A stretch of 27,744 bases of DNA from assembly GCA_965651135.1 (NCBI GenBank), contig CBFGRJ010000046.1, positions 1-27,744 of the forward strand, given 5' to 3'. Positions 1 to 7,513 of the stretch are shown here, piece by piece (position 1 is the stretch's first letter; each line of letters starts with the position of its first letter). The notes beneath the pieces were generated by a model that ran no database searches, was not told the origin of the DNA, and saw nothing but the letters and a program-made list of their open reading frames with translations. The stretch comes from JAICQQ01 sp965651135. GTDB taxonomy: Bacteria; Myxococcota_A; Polyangia; Polyangiales; Polyangiaceae. Both the position numbers and the translations under genes were made by a program.

Positions 1-1468
1 TGGCGCGCGGATAGTAGACCGCCAGGCAGCTTCTCGGAATCCTGAGCTCACGCAAGTGTCGATCTTGGGTTTCTGCGACTTGAAAGGTATCCGAAGCGAC
101 GATGAGGGCCTGAGCGACGTCGCAGAGCTTGCCCGTGACCCGCTTTTCTTGCAGCTGCCGCTGGGTAGCGCGCTGATGAATGACGTTGGCCAGAAGCACT
201 CGAGCTTCGTGCAACATGGTCTCCGCCCGCAGCAGCATTCCCGGCAACCGGATTAGCGTCGGGATGGCGCCTCTGCGCAACACGGTGGTGATCGCCTGGA
301 AGCGCCGCAGATCGGAGCCTCGCTGGATGGCCTCGCGTAGCACGTCGTCCCAGCTTTCTACGAAAGCCGTAACCGACTTGTTCATCAGGCCCGCCAAGAA
401 GCCGTCGAGCAATTTGACACAGCTGTCGTGACCGAGCAGATCGGGCGCAGCGGCAAGCATGTCGCTGAGCAGCTCCGGCCGCTTCTGGATCAGGGCCGGC
501 TCTTGCTCACCGTGCTCGGGTTTCTTGGGCGCGGCGACGCTGAACTGCTCCCGCTCCAGCGGGCAACCACAGGAACGCCGTTTGACCAGCTCGGTCCTGA
601 TCAAATGGCGCCGCTCGGAAACGTCGATCTCCAATCCGGTGATGGCGAGCTTCACGGCCTCCATCGCCAGCGCCGAAACCTGTTGGCGCATCGTGGTGAG
701 CGAAGGCAACTCGTATTGGGCCGTGACATCGTCATCGAACCCGGCAACCTTGACGTTGGCGGGCACGCGTACGCCGCGCGCCTGAAGCGCGTGAATCGCC
801 GCAACCGCCATATCGTCGTTGCTGGCGACGATCGAGTCGAACGCGACCTTGCGTTCGTCGAGCAGAACTCGCACCGCTTCGGCGCCGGACTCGGGGTGGA
901 AGTCTCCCTGCACGATCAACGAGGTGTCCACCTCGATACCCGCTTCTCTGAGAGCGGCGACATATCCGCGATAGCGCGCCTGCGCTTCCGTGTTGGCGAC
1001 GGGCCCTCGCAGAAAGGCAGTTCGCCGGCAGCGATGCTCGGTGATCAAATGCCGGGTAATACTCTGCATGGCCTGCTCGTTGTCGAGAACGATGCTGGCC
1101 ACGCCGTTCCATTCGGCACCCATGCTGACCACCGGAATGCCGCTGAACCGAGCCAGCTGACGGGTGAGCTCCTCGTGACCCAGCGCGCAGACCAGTGTAG
1201 GTGTAGATACTACCAGTGCGTCGACACTATCGACCGATGCGAGGTGAAACGCGTGGTGACGCTCGGGGCCGGAGCTGGCCGGGTGCAGTGGGCTCGCGCA
1301 GAAGCAGACCAGGGAGGCGCCCACGGCACCCGTCGCGTCCACCAGGGCCCCGAGCAGTTGGTTCTGATAGCTGTCGTCGACCCGGTCTACCAGAAAGCCA
1401 ATGACGGGCGGATGTCGCGACCGTTGAGCGCCCGCCCGTTTGGCAAATGGCCGGACTGGGTGAGTCAT
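1..1468 (-). CDS. LacI-type ligand-binding sensor, no HTH (partial, C-terminus outside window)
   Basis: The reverse strand is open from an ATG at 1468 to the left edge (489 codons seen, no stop), with an in-frame stop at 1475-1477 just upstream, so this is the first possible start. Residues ~21-300 form a periplasmic-binding-protein-like sugar-sensing domain of the LacI/GalR type: VIGFLVDRVDDSY at the first strand, ASNDDMAVAAIHAL at ~215-228, RGVRVPANVKVAGFDDD at ~231-247 and a CGC end motif at 300-302. The usual N-terminal LacI helix-turn-helix is absent; only ~20 basic residues precede the domain. Residues ~330-445 are predicted helical, and the visible end (IPRSCLAVYYP) resembles the start of a GAF-type domain. 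In related architectures such proteins end in a histidine kinase, GGDEF or SpoIIE output domain, but that part lies outside the window. I infer a cytoplasmic carbohydrate-responsive signalling protein rather than a repressor. Confidence 0.8.
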   Translation of the reverse strand, partial: MTHPVRPFAKRAGAQRSRHPPVIGFLVDRVDDSYQNQLLGALVDATGAVGASLVCFCASPLHPASSGPERHHAFHLASVDSVDALVVSTPTLVCALGHEELTRQLARFSGIPVVSMGAEWNGVASIVLDNEQAMQSITRHLITEHRCRRTAFLRGPVANTEAQARYRGYVAALREAGIEVDTSLIVQGDFHPESGAEAVRVLLDERKVAFDSIVASNDDMAVAAIHALQARGVRVPANVKVAGFDDDVTAQYELPSLTTMRQQVSALAMEAVKLAITGLEIDVSERRHLIRTELVKRRSCGCPLEREQFSVAAPKKPEHGEQEPALIQKRPELLSDMLAAAPDLLGHDSCVKLLDGFLAGLMNKSVTAFVESWDDVLREAIQRGSDLRRFQAITTVLRRGAIPTLIRLPGMLLRAETMLHEARVLLANVIHQRATQRQLQEKRVTGKLCDVAQALIVASDTFQVAETQDRHLRELRIPRSCLAVYYPRA

Positions 1469-1715
1469 GACGCTCTAGGTAAACAGCTCGGCGAATCAGT
1501 CACTTTGCCTCAGACCTGGTTACGGATGGAAGTCGAGCGGAAAAAGCCCCGCGCAGGAACTAAAGGGTGCGCTTTTGGCCCACAAGGTTTCAGAAGCACC
1601 TCAACCGCGGGCCGGGCCAGCCCAGCTGAGGTAGCCCATCGGCGCGCGAGCCACTCCGGACCGGCGCCTTCGACGGAGAGACTCGCCCAGCGTTTCGTGT
1701 TAATTTGTCCGGTAG

Positions 1716-2222
1716 GTGGAATCGTTAGACGTTTACAAGGAACTGGCCAAGCCTGCCGATCCTAGTGGATTCATTGCGCAGTGCCCCGCGATGTTTCTCG
1801 TCAAACGCCCCAGCCAAACGGGCCGAGCGCGAAATGCCCCCGCTGCATTCAGTTTTCATACCTCTCACGCGGCCCAGGCCAGCGATCCCTATCCCGACGA
1901 GTTCCGGGTCTCCCCGATCCAGAAGAATCCGCAGAATCCGTTTCCCGATCGCATGACCGTGGGGCGAGCTCCCAACTGCGATGTCGTGGTTCGCATGCCC
2001 TTCGTTTCGAAGGTCCACGCTCACCTCTCCTATACCAACAAGGGCACACTCATACTGCGCCACACGAAGTCGTCGAACACCACTCGACACAATGGCCGAC
2101 TGGTAGACGCCAACGACGAGGTCGAAGTCAAACCAGGCGACAGCATTTCGTTGGGAGCCCTGACTCTAGAGGTCATGACGGCAAAGGACTTGTACGCCAT
2201 AGTTCGCGAGCTCATGCGCTAG
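1716..2222 (+). CDS. FHA-domain protein
   Basis: A 168-residue protein with a C-terminal forkhead-associated (phosphothreonine-binding) domain at ~80-155. The core motifs are visible: VGRAPNCDVVV (the G-R pair and the S/N-C-D turn), FVSKVHAHL (the VS+xHA phosphopeptide-binding loop), the NGR loop at ~106-108 and the closing PGDSISLGALTLEV strands. The N-terminal ~75 residues, including SFHTS and NPFPDRMTVGR, match my recollection of a small FHA family common in myxobacteria. This favours the GTG at 1716 over the internal ATG at 1791, although no clear Shine-Dalgarno sequence supports either. Such proteins normally bind Ser/Thr-kinase-phosphorylated partners; no kinase gene is adjacent here, so the partner is unknown. 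It converges on the STAS-like gene and diverges from the LacI-type sensor gene. Confidence 0.85.
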   Translation: MESLDVYKELAKPADPSGFIAQCPAMFLVKRPSQTGRARNAPAAFSFHTSHAAQASDPYPDEFRVSPIQKNPQNPFPDRMTVGRAPNCDVVVRMPFVSKVHAHLSYTNKGTLILRHTKSSNTTRHNGRLVDANDEVEVKPGDSISLGALTLEVMTAKDLYAIVRELMR

Positions 2223-2245
2223 CACGATTTCTCGAGCGGCCCGAG

Positions 2246-2665
2246 TCAACTGCTGACCCGATTTCGAGCGCCACGTACCGGTCGAATACCCGCGTACGCC
2301 AGCGCAGGCTCTAGGCTCGTGAACGATTTGACCGAGAGCCCGATGCTGAAGCTCAAACTTGCCGCGGCCATGCGCGCAGCCGATTGGGTCGACACGAGCA
2401 AGATCTGTTCACCTTTGGCGTCCTTGAAGGCGTGCCACCAGCGAGCGCCGGCAGTCATCGCGCTCGGGTCGAACCCAGTCATGGCGGTCAACTCCATGAT
2501 CCAGGTCGCGGCGTTCGAACCCTGAAGGACCGAGCGGAAGTACGGCAATTGCTTCATCGCGAGCTCGTTGGTGATGTGACCCCGAAAGTACGTGATGACC
2601 ACGTCTGGAGCGATCAACTTGCTCTGGAGATCGGATGCCGGCAGGGGCGGAGCGAAGATTGCCAT
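2246..2665 (-). CDS. Small STAS/SpoIIAA-like protein
   Basis: A 139-residue soluble protein. The pattern of short beta strands and helices (VVITYFRGHIT at ~22-32, then TWIMELTAMTGFDPSAM at ~54-70, ILLVSTQSAARMAAASLSFSIG at ~88-109, SFTSLEPALAYAG near the end) resembles the STAS/SpoIIAA-like fold, in which a loop after the WIMEL strand is the phosphorylation or partner site of anti-sigma antagonists. Here that loop is TAMTGFDPS, not a canonical D-S/T phosphosite, so I do not claim anti-sigma function. Comparable short proteins occur singly in myxobacterial genomes without known role. The start is the ATG at 2665; there is no strong ribosome-binding site. The gene converges on the FHA gene (23 bp between stops) and diverges from the terpene synthase. 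Confidence 0.6.
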   Translation of the reverse strand: MAIFAPPLPASDLQSKLIAPDVVITYFRGHITNELAMKQLPYFRSVLQGSNAATWIMELTAMTGFDPSAMTAGARWWHAFKDAKGEQILLVSTQSAARMAAASLSFSIGLSVKSFTSLEPALAYAGIRPVRGARNRVSS

Positions 2666-2773
2666 TAGGGGCTGAACGCCAGGCGAGGGCTAGGCTTACC
2701 TCAACGTTGCAGGACGCCCACTTCCGCCGGGAGCTAAGACAGCCAGCGAGTAATTTCTGCGAATGAGCCTACC

Positions 2774-2806
2774 AGAGCCCCCGCTGTGGCCCACTGCGGG
2801 AGCTCT
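2774..2806. repeat. 33-nt imperfect inverted repeat (strong hairpin)
   Basis: The arms AGAGC, CCCGC and GTG (2774-2778, 2780-2784, 2786-2788) pair with CAC, GCGGG and GCTCT (2792-2794, 2796-2800, 2802-2806). There are two symmetric mismatches (C:A and T:T) and a 3-nt loop, giving 13 paired positions. It lies in the divergent gap between the STAS-like gene and the terpene synthase, about 100 bp upstream of the latter. No T-tract follows on either side, so it does not look like a normal intrinsic terminator. It could be an operator or a stable RNA structure. Confidence 0.6.
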
Positions 2807-2839
2807 CCATCGTTTCACCCTTAACATCTGACAATTCCC

Positions 2840-2873
2840 GCCGCTGTATGCCCGAAGCGCCGCAAGCAGCGGC
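2840..2873. repeat. 7-bp inverted repeat upstream of terpene synthase
   Basis: GCCGCTG at 2840-2846 is perfectly repeated in inverted orientation as CAGCGGC at 2867-2873, with a 20-bp spacer. It ends 32 bp before the terpene synthase start codon. It is the second dyad in this gap, after the 2774-2806 hairpin, and could be an operator or a leader-RNA stem. Only position and symmetry support this. Confidence 0.4.
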
Positions 2874-2905
2874 TCTAGTCATCGAGGGGGCAAGGGCAAA
2901 AGTCC

Positions 2906-3934
2906 ATGAAAATCATAGAATTATCGAACCTAGTCATCAATTCCAGCAGTACCGAGGTCGACCGCTCGGCTATCGCGGCAGCCATCGAATGCCCCATCCC
3001 CCTGACCCTGAATCCTCTTACCCAGGCCGCCGAAACGCGCTCGCTCGCGTGGCTACGCGAATTCGAGTTGATGGATCGCAAAGGCCTGGCCAAGGCAGCC
3101 AAGGCACATTTGACCACTCTGGTCGCAGGCTTCTACCCGACGGCCCCGTTTCCCCAGCTGAGCTTGGCCTCCGACTATGTATCCTGGGCTTTCGCCCTGG
3201 ACGACATCGCAGACGAAACCTCGACCGGGGAGCGCCCCGCGCTGCTGGCGAGATTGTTCGAACGGCTCGACGCGGTGCTGAACGGCGCCCCGCTCCGCGT
3301 CGAGGCAACACCGCTCGAGCTGGGCTTGAGAGACATCTTGCAGCGTCTCGATCGACTGGCAACACCGGCGCAAAACGCCGCCTTCGTCGAGGGTAATTTC
3401 GCTTACTTCGGGGCCATGCTCTGGGAGGCCAACAATCGCGCCGCCGACATGGTCCCGAGCGAAGAACTATACGACACTTTCAGGCCAGCCGCAGGCGCGG
3501 TTCCCTCGTTCTTCGCCTTGATCGAACCGTTGGAGCAAATCACCCTCTCACCCGAATGCAGGGCTCACAGAGACGTGGCGCGGGTCATGGAACTTGCCGG
3601 CAAGATCATCTGTTGGACGAACGATGTTCTCTCGTATGACAAAGAACGAGCTCAGGGCGACGTGCACAATCTGGTCGTGGTCTACGAGTTTCACCGCCAG
3701 ACAGACAGGTTGAGCGCCGTGGCGCAGGCCATCGACTTGATCAATGAGTCGATACGCGAGTTCTTGGCGCTCTGCGAAAAGTTGACGCTTTGTCCAGTGT
3801 ATGACGCCGAGTTGGCGCGCTACCTGCGGGTGCTTCGCTCCGTAGTGCGCGTAACACTCGACTGGACCCACGAATCCACCCGTTACACGGCAGGGCTCCC
3901 GCCGGACGAATCCATGTTCCGTCTGGCCCCGTAG
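2906..3934 (+). CDS. Class I terpene synthase (bacterial terpene cyclase)
   Basis: A 342-residue protein with every hallmark of the bacterial type I terpene cyclase fold. The aspartate-rich metal motif is DDIADE at 99-104. The pyrophosphate-sensor Arg is R193 in YDTFRPAAG. The NSE triad is NDVLSYDKE at 239-247 (N239, S243, E247), exactly 46 residues after R193, the spacing known for this family. The C-terminal RY pair is R326-Y327. It should ionise a linear prenyl diphosphate with Mg2+ and cyclise it; the size fits a sesquiterpene synthase, but substrate and product cannot be read from sequence. The ATG at 2906 is preceded by a purine-rich GAGGGGGCAAGGG stretch at 2884-2896. No prenyltransferase, cytochrome P450 or other tailoring gene is adjacent, so it appears to be an orphan enzyme. 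Its stop is 7 bp from the stop of the convergent glycosyltransferase. Confidence 0.93.
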   Translation: MKIIELSNLVINSSSTEVDRSAIAAAIECPIPLTLNPLTQAAETRSLAWLREFELMDRKGLAKAAKAHLTTLVAGFYPTAPFPQLSLASDYVSWAFALDDIADETSTGERPALLARLFERLDAVLNGAPLRVEATPLELGLRDILQRLDRLATPAQNAAFVEGNFAYFGAMLWEANNRAADMVPSEELYDTFRPAAGAVPSFFALIEPLEQITLSPECRAHRDVARVMELAGKIICWTNDVLSYDKERAQGDVHNLVVVYEFHRQTDRLSAVAQAIDLINESIREFLALCEKLTLCPVYDAELARYLRVLRSVVRVTLDWTHESTRYTAGLPPDESMFRLAP

Positions 3935-3941
3935 CTGGGGG

Positions 3942-5030
3942 CTACTTCGACAACCCTTCGAACAGCTCGAGCAAGTGGTCGGCGTGGGCCTGCCAGGTGT
4001 ACTTGCGAAGCACGAGCTCGCGACCGCGCTCGGCCATCGCCGCTGCTTCTTGCCTATGCTGCGAGATCCACGTCAGAGCGCGCGTCAGACCCGCGGCATC
4101 ACCAGAGTCGTAGAACAAAAGGTGGTTGCGGTCTTCGAAGATGGCCGTGAGGTTTCTGGCACGGATGGTTACGGTAGGCTTGTTCAACGCCAGGTACTCG
4201 AACACCTTGAGCGGATCCAGCACAAAGCTGCCGTGGGCCTTGGATGGGGCGTGCGCCTCGGGATCGAAAGGAGCGACACATGCATCCGCTGCCGCAAGCC
4301 GACCCGGCACCTGTTCATAGGCCAGCGATCCCAGAAACAAGAAGCGACTCGAGAGCGAACGCCGGTTGAGTAGGAGCTCGAGCTCCTGCCTGCACGGGCC
4401 ATCGCCGATCATCAAGAAGCGCATTGCCGAGCTCTCGGGACGAGCCGCTACGTCAGCGAGCAAGTTCAGCCCGTGCCACTTCTTGAACGAGCCGGCATAC
4501 GCGACCACGAACTCATCCGCCTGAAAGCCCAGCTCCGAGCGCGCTCGCGCCATGTCGATGTTGGCCGAAAAGCGCTCGGTGTTGGCGCCCCAATGCACCT
4601 GCACCCCCTTGTGACGCACCTTCGCCGGGATCAAGTCCAGCTGAGTGGCGACCAGACACCGGGCCCTGAGCAGCGAGAGCCAGCTGTATCTTTCGTCGAG
4701 CACCATGGTCAACAGTGGAGCTTGGGCCGCCACGCTGAGCAGAGCTCCGAGCCCATACGAAGAGCAGCGCTCGTAGATCACGTCCGGCTCGAACTCGCGC
4801 GCGATGCCGAGTGCGCGTGGCAGCAGCCGTGCCGCATCCAAGTGGCGGCGGGCTTCGCCCGAGCGGAGTGCGCTACCCAGCGGGACGATGCCGTCTCCCA
4901 GCGAGTCGGCGCGCGCCAACAAAAGCGTCTCGGCTCGCTTGGAAAGGCCCGCAAAAAGCTCGCCCACGTGAGTGGAACCTCCGTGATCTCCGGGGAGCTT
5001 CACGTCGGTGGCGACCATTAAAATGCGCAT
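3942..5030 (-). CDS. GT-B glycosyltransferase (GT4-like)
   Basis: A retaining GT-B-fold glycosyltransferase of 362 residues. The N-terminal Rossmann half starts MRILMVATDV with a Gly-rich acceptor loop (PGDHGGSTHV). The C-terminal half has the donor-binding GSFKKWHG at 180-187, FLMIGDGP at ~205-212 and a DPLKVFEYLALNKPTV segment at ~272-286 that carries the nucleotide-sugar-binding Lys and Glu. I chose the ATG at 5030 because the family begins with a hydrophobic beta strand; an in-frame start at 5060 would add ten unlikely residues. No signal peptide or membrane helix is seen. It diverges from the next glycosyltransferase pair, so all three may belong to one polysaccharide, glycolipid or protein-glycan pathway. 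Donor and acceptor sugars are unknown. Confidence 0.88.
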   Translation of the reverse strand: MRILMVATDVKLPGDHGGSTHVGELFAGLSKRAETLLLARADSLGDGIVPLGSALRSGEARRHLDAARLLPRALGIAREFEPDVIYERCSSYGLGALLSVAAQAPLLTMVLDERYSWLSLLRARCLVATQLDLIPAKVRHKGVQVHWGANTERFSANIDMARARSELGFQADEFVVAYAGSFKKWHGLNLLADVAARPESSAMRFLMIGDGPCRQELELLLNRRSLSSRFLFLGSLAYEQVPGRLAAADACVAPFDPEAHAPSKAHGSFVLDPLKVFEYLALNKPTVTIRARNLTAIFEDRNHLLFYDSGDAAGLTRALTWISQHRQEAAAMAERGRELVLRKYTWQAHADHLLELFEGLSK

Positions 5031-5158
5031 GATGAATCCGCACGCGCCTTTTACCAGCACGCACTCGGCACGGGCAACCGCCTGGTTTTTGGGATAGTCA
5101 TTGGTCGAGGTCGGTGCGTCATGTTACAAGCGCGCCCGTACACTCGTTGGCCCGCCGG

Positions 5159-6340
5159 ATGCGAATGCTCTTGGTCACACAGGATTTCCCGCCGGCTGTG
5201 GGCGGGATACAAACGTACTCGAAAGCGTTGGCCGACTGCCTGCATGGCCGATGCGAACGCTTCGGCGTGATAGCGCCCTACCACGCAGGCTGTCAAAAGA
5301 TCGATCGCGACCTCGAGTACCCCGTGTACCGAATGCTCGTGACGACGAATACCATGCGCTATGCGCTGTTGCCTTTTTTGGCGCTGGTCTGCAAACGGGG
5401 CGGCTATCGCACGGCCCTTTTGGCGCAATGGTACAGCGGGGCTGCCGCTGGAATCGCCAAAAGGTGGTCGCTTCTGGATCGAGTGTTCTGCGCGGCCCAT
5501 GGGCAAGAGCTTTTGCGCGTTCCGGCCGAAAAAAGCCTGCTGGGGAGGGCATACGTGAGACATCGACAGCGCGTGCTGGCCGATATCGATGGTTTTTTTC
5601 CTGTCAGCCACTACACCGCATCCCTGCTGACCGCGCGGGGTGTCGATCCCGCCAAAGTGCAGGTGGTCTTCAACGGTACGGATCTCGAGCGCTTCAGACT
5701 GAGCCCGACCGAGCTTCAGCGCCTGCCCGGTTGGCGCGCCAGCTACGGCATCGGCCCGGGTCCGTTGCTCCTGACCGCGGCGCGATTGGTTCGGCGCAAG
5801 GGCATCGACACGGTGCTCCAAGCCTTGCCGGCGCTCGCTCGCGCTATTCCCGACGTGCAATACGCAGTCGTCGGAAGCGGCCCGGAACGCAATGCGCTGG
5901 AGCAGCTGAGCCGGGAGCTCGGAATCGCCGAGCGCGTGTTTTTCCTGGGGCAACTCGACGATCGCGAGGTAGTGATGGCTTATCACGCCTGCGATACGTT
6001 CGTCATGCCGGCTCGCGAAGAGCACCCCAGCGTCGAGGGCTTCGGCTTGGTGTTTCGCGAAGCGAACGCGTGTGGCAAGCCTGCCGTGGGAGCTCGCACC
6101 GGCGGCATTGCCGACGCGATTGAGCACGAGCGCACTGGCCTTTTGGTAGAACCCGATCGACCAGAAGCCCTGGAGCAGGCTTTGCGGCGCCTGCTCACCG
6201 ACCCGGGCTACGCCAGCGCGCTGGGTGCGGAGGGCCGCAGAGTGGTGGAATCGTCGGGAACCTGGCAGCATGCCGCGGATCTCATGCTGTCGTTCATGCA
6301 CCGCGTTTCTCGAGAGAGCCCACCCCACCGACCCCTGTGA
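5159..6340 (+). CDS. GT4-family glycosyltransferase
   Basis: A 393-residue GT-B glycosyltransferase. It shows the N-terminal acceptor loop DFPPAVGGIQTY at 9-20, VVFNGTDLERF at ~169-179 at the start of the donor domain, LTAARLVRRKGIDTVLQAL at ~205-223 (donor phosphate-binding R and K), VVGSGPER at ~237-244 and the EX7E motif with E293 and E301 in VEGFGLVFREA. These features match the mannosyl/glucosyltransferase-rich GT4 family, which transfers a nucleotide-activated sugar with retention. Possible starts are ATG 5159 (chosen, giving MRMLLVTQDF), ATG 5165, or a GTG at 5114 that adds 15 residues; none has a strong Shine-Dalgarno sequence. The TGA stop at 6338-6340 sits inside the ribosome-binding region of the next glycosyltransferase, so the two are probably translationally coupled. 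Confidence 0.92.
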   Translation: MRMLLVTQDFPPAVGGIQTYSKALADCLHGRCERFGVIAPYHAGCQKIDRDLEYPVYRMLVTTNTMRYALLPFLALVCKRGGYRTALLAQWYSGAAAGIAKRWSLLDRVFCAAHGQELLRVPAEKSLLGRAYVRHRQRVLADIDGFFPVSHYTASLLTARGVDPAKVQVVFNGTDLERFRLSPTELQRLPGWRASYGIGPGPLLLTAARLVRRKGIDTVLQALPALARAIPDVQYAVVGSGPERNALEQLSRELGIAERVFFLGQLDDREVVMAYHACDTFVMPAREEHPSVEGFGLVFREANACGKPAVGARTGGIADAIEHERTGLLVEPDRPEALEQALRRLLTDPGYASALGAEGRRVVESSGTWQHAADLMLSFMHRVSRESPPHRPL

Positions 6341-6350
6341 GGACGAGCGC

Positions 6351-7511
6351 GTGCGCGTGGTTTTGACCTGCAATTTCTCTCCGTGGTCGGCGTACTCCGG
6401 CGGCGGGCAGCGCTCGACGCACGAGCTGGGCACCGCGCTGGCCCGCGCTGGGCACGACGTGACGGTGATCTTCACTCGCCCACCGTGGGAGCGCTTCGAG
6501 GTTCCCCAGACCGAGTATCGACTCGAGTGGGCGACTTTCTTCGATCTCAAGAGCCGGCGTGCCGCTCCGCTCAGGCCGCTGAACGCCGTGAGCGTGGCGA
6601 GCGTCGTACGCCGGCTGCACCTGACGCAGCCGCTAGACGCCTTGCATGGCAACGGCGAAGAGGTCGTTTTGGCGGCGCGCTGGGCCCAGCGTCGAGGGCT
6701 GACCGTGGTCACGACGCCGCGGTACCCGAGCTATCCGCGAGCGCTGTTGGGCGAGCAAGGGCCCTCGCGCGCCCAGCGCCTGGGGCTCCTGGTCACGGAC
6801 GCGAAGTACTTGGTGCTGGCGAAGGCCGTAGCGCACTCCACCTGGTGTGCTCCGACCAGCGCCCATGCCGCCGAGCAGGTGGTCAAAGCGTTGGGCGCCG
6901 ACCGCGCCCGGCTCGTCGTGATTCCCAACGGGGTTTCTGCTTGCTTCTTCGAAGAGCGCTGGACACGTACCGCGGGCGAGAGGCCCATCGTGTTCTTTGG
7001 CAGGCTCGCGCACGACAAGGGCCTCGACGTCTTGCTGCGTGCTCTCGGGCGCGGCCATCCACGCAAGCTACTGGTCATTGGGCGCGGAGACGAAGAAGCG
7101 CGCCTGCGCGCCCTCGCGCAAGAACTGAATCTCGGCGCATGGGTCGAATGGCGCCTCTGGGTCTCCCCCGAAGCTCTGGCGCGCGAGCTCGCGGGCGCGA
7201 GCATGGCGGTGCTGCCCTCACGCAAAGAGAGCTTCGGCAACGCGATGGCCGAAGCCATGGCCGTAGGGACGCCCCTGGTGACCACGAGCGCTGGCTCGAT
7301 CCCCGAGCTGGTTCAGCATCGCGTGACCGGGCTCTTGGTTGCGCCGGACGACCCAAGCGCGCTTCGAGCGGCCATCACCGAGCTAGAAGAGCAGCCCGAG
7401 TGGGCCGAGCGCCTGGGCCAAAGCGCGCGAGAACACGTCATGGCCAAGCATAGCTGGCCCGCGATCGCACAACGCTACGCCGACTTGTACACAACAGCGC
7501 CTGCCCGCTGA
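6351..7511 (+). CDS. GT4-family glycosyltransferase, coupled to the upstream GT
   Basis: A 386-residue GT-B glycosyltransferase. It has the N-terminal loop SPWSAYSGGGQR at 10-21, VVIPNGVS at ~189-196, IVFFGRLAHDKGLDVLLRAL at ~213-232 (donor-site R and K), LLVIGRGDEE at ~240-249 and the EX7E motif E293-E301 in KESFGNAMAEAMA. I place the start at the GTG at 6351, where the TGAGGA stretch at 6338-6343 acts as Shine-Dalgarno sequence and includes the stop of the previous gene. The frame is open further upstream to 6225, but that part overlaps the previous gene and reads as non-protein-like. The gene is cytoplasmic or peripherally membrane-bound, with no signal peptide. Its stop lies 2 bp from the stop of the convergent kinase/mutase gene. 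The acceptor is unknown. Confidence 0.92.
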   Translation: MRVVLTCNFSPWSAYSGGGQRSTHELGTALARAGHDVTVIFTRPPWERFEVPQTEYRLEWATFFDLKSRRAAPLRPLNAVSVASVVRRLHLTQPLDALHGNGEEVVLAARWAQRRGLTVVTTPRYPSYPRALLGEQGPSRAQRLGLLVTDAKYLVLAKAVAHSTWCAPTSAHAAEQVVKALGADRARLVVIPNGVSACFFEERWTRTAGERPIVFFGRLAHDKGLDVLLRALGRGHPRKLLVIGRGDEEARLRALAQELNLGAWVEWRLWVSPEALARELAGASMAVLPSRKESFGNAMAEAMAVGTPLVTTSAGSIPELVQHRVTGLLVAPDDPSALRAAITELEEQPEWAERLGQSAREHVMAKHSWPAIAQRYADLYTTAPAR

Positions 7512-7513
7512 GT

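Noticed and set aside
1542..1576. AAAAGC/GCTTTT inverted repeat as an intrinsic terminator
   Set aside because: The spacer is 23 nt and the element lies between the starts of two divergent genes, where no transcript needs to end.
1598..1632. ACCTCA/TGAGGT inverted repeat upstream of the FHA gene
   Set aside because: Only a 6-bp outer arm with a poorly pairing 23-nt interior; expected by chance in a region of this size and GC content.
428..1765. Long forward open frame of 445 codons
   Set aside because: It is antisense to the LacI-type sensor, whose reverse-strand translation shows clear family motifs. The forward peptide is His/Arg/Gln-rich without recognisable domains.
5101..5129. Sigma70-like promoter TTGGTC-17-TTACAA before the glycosyltransferase at 5159
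   Set aside because: The spacing is right, but only about five of twelve consensus bases match, too weak to report as a feature.
5051..6712. Reverse-strand open frame of 553 codons
   Set aside because: Antisense to two well-supported glycosyltransferases; composition is Arg/Ser/Ala-rich and has no domain features.
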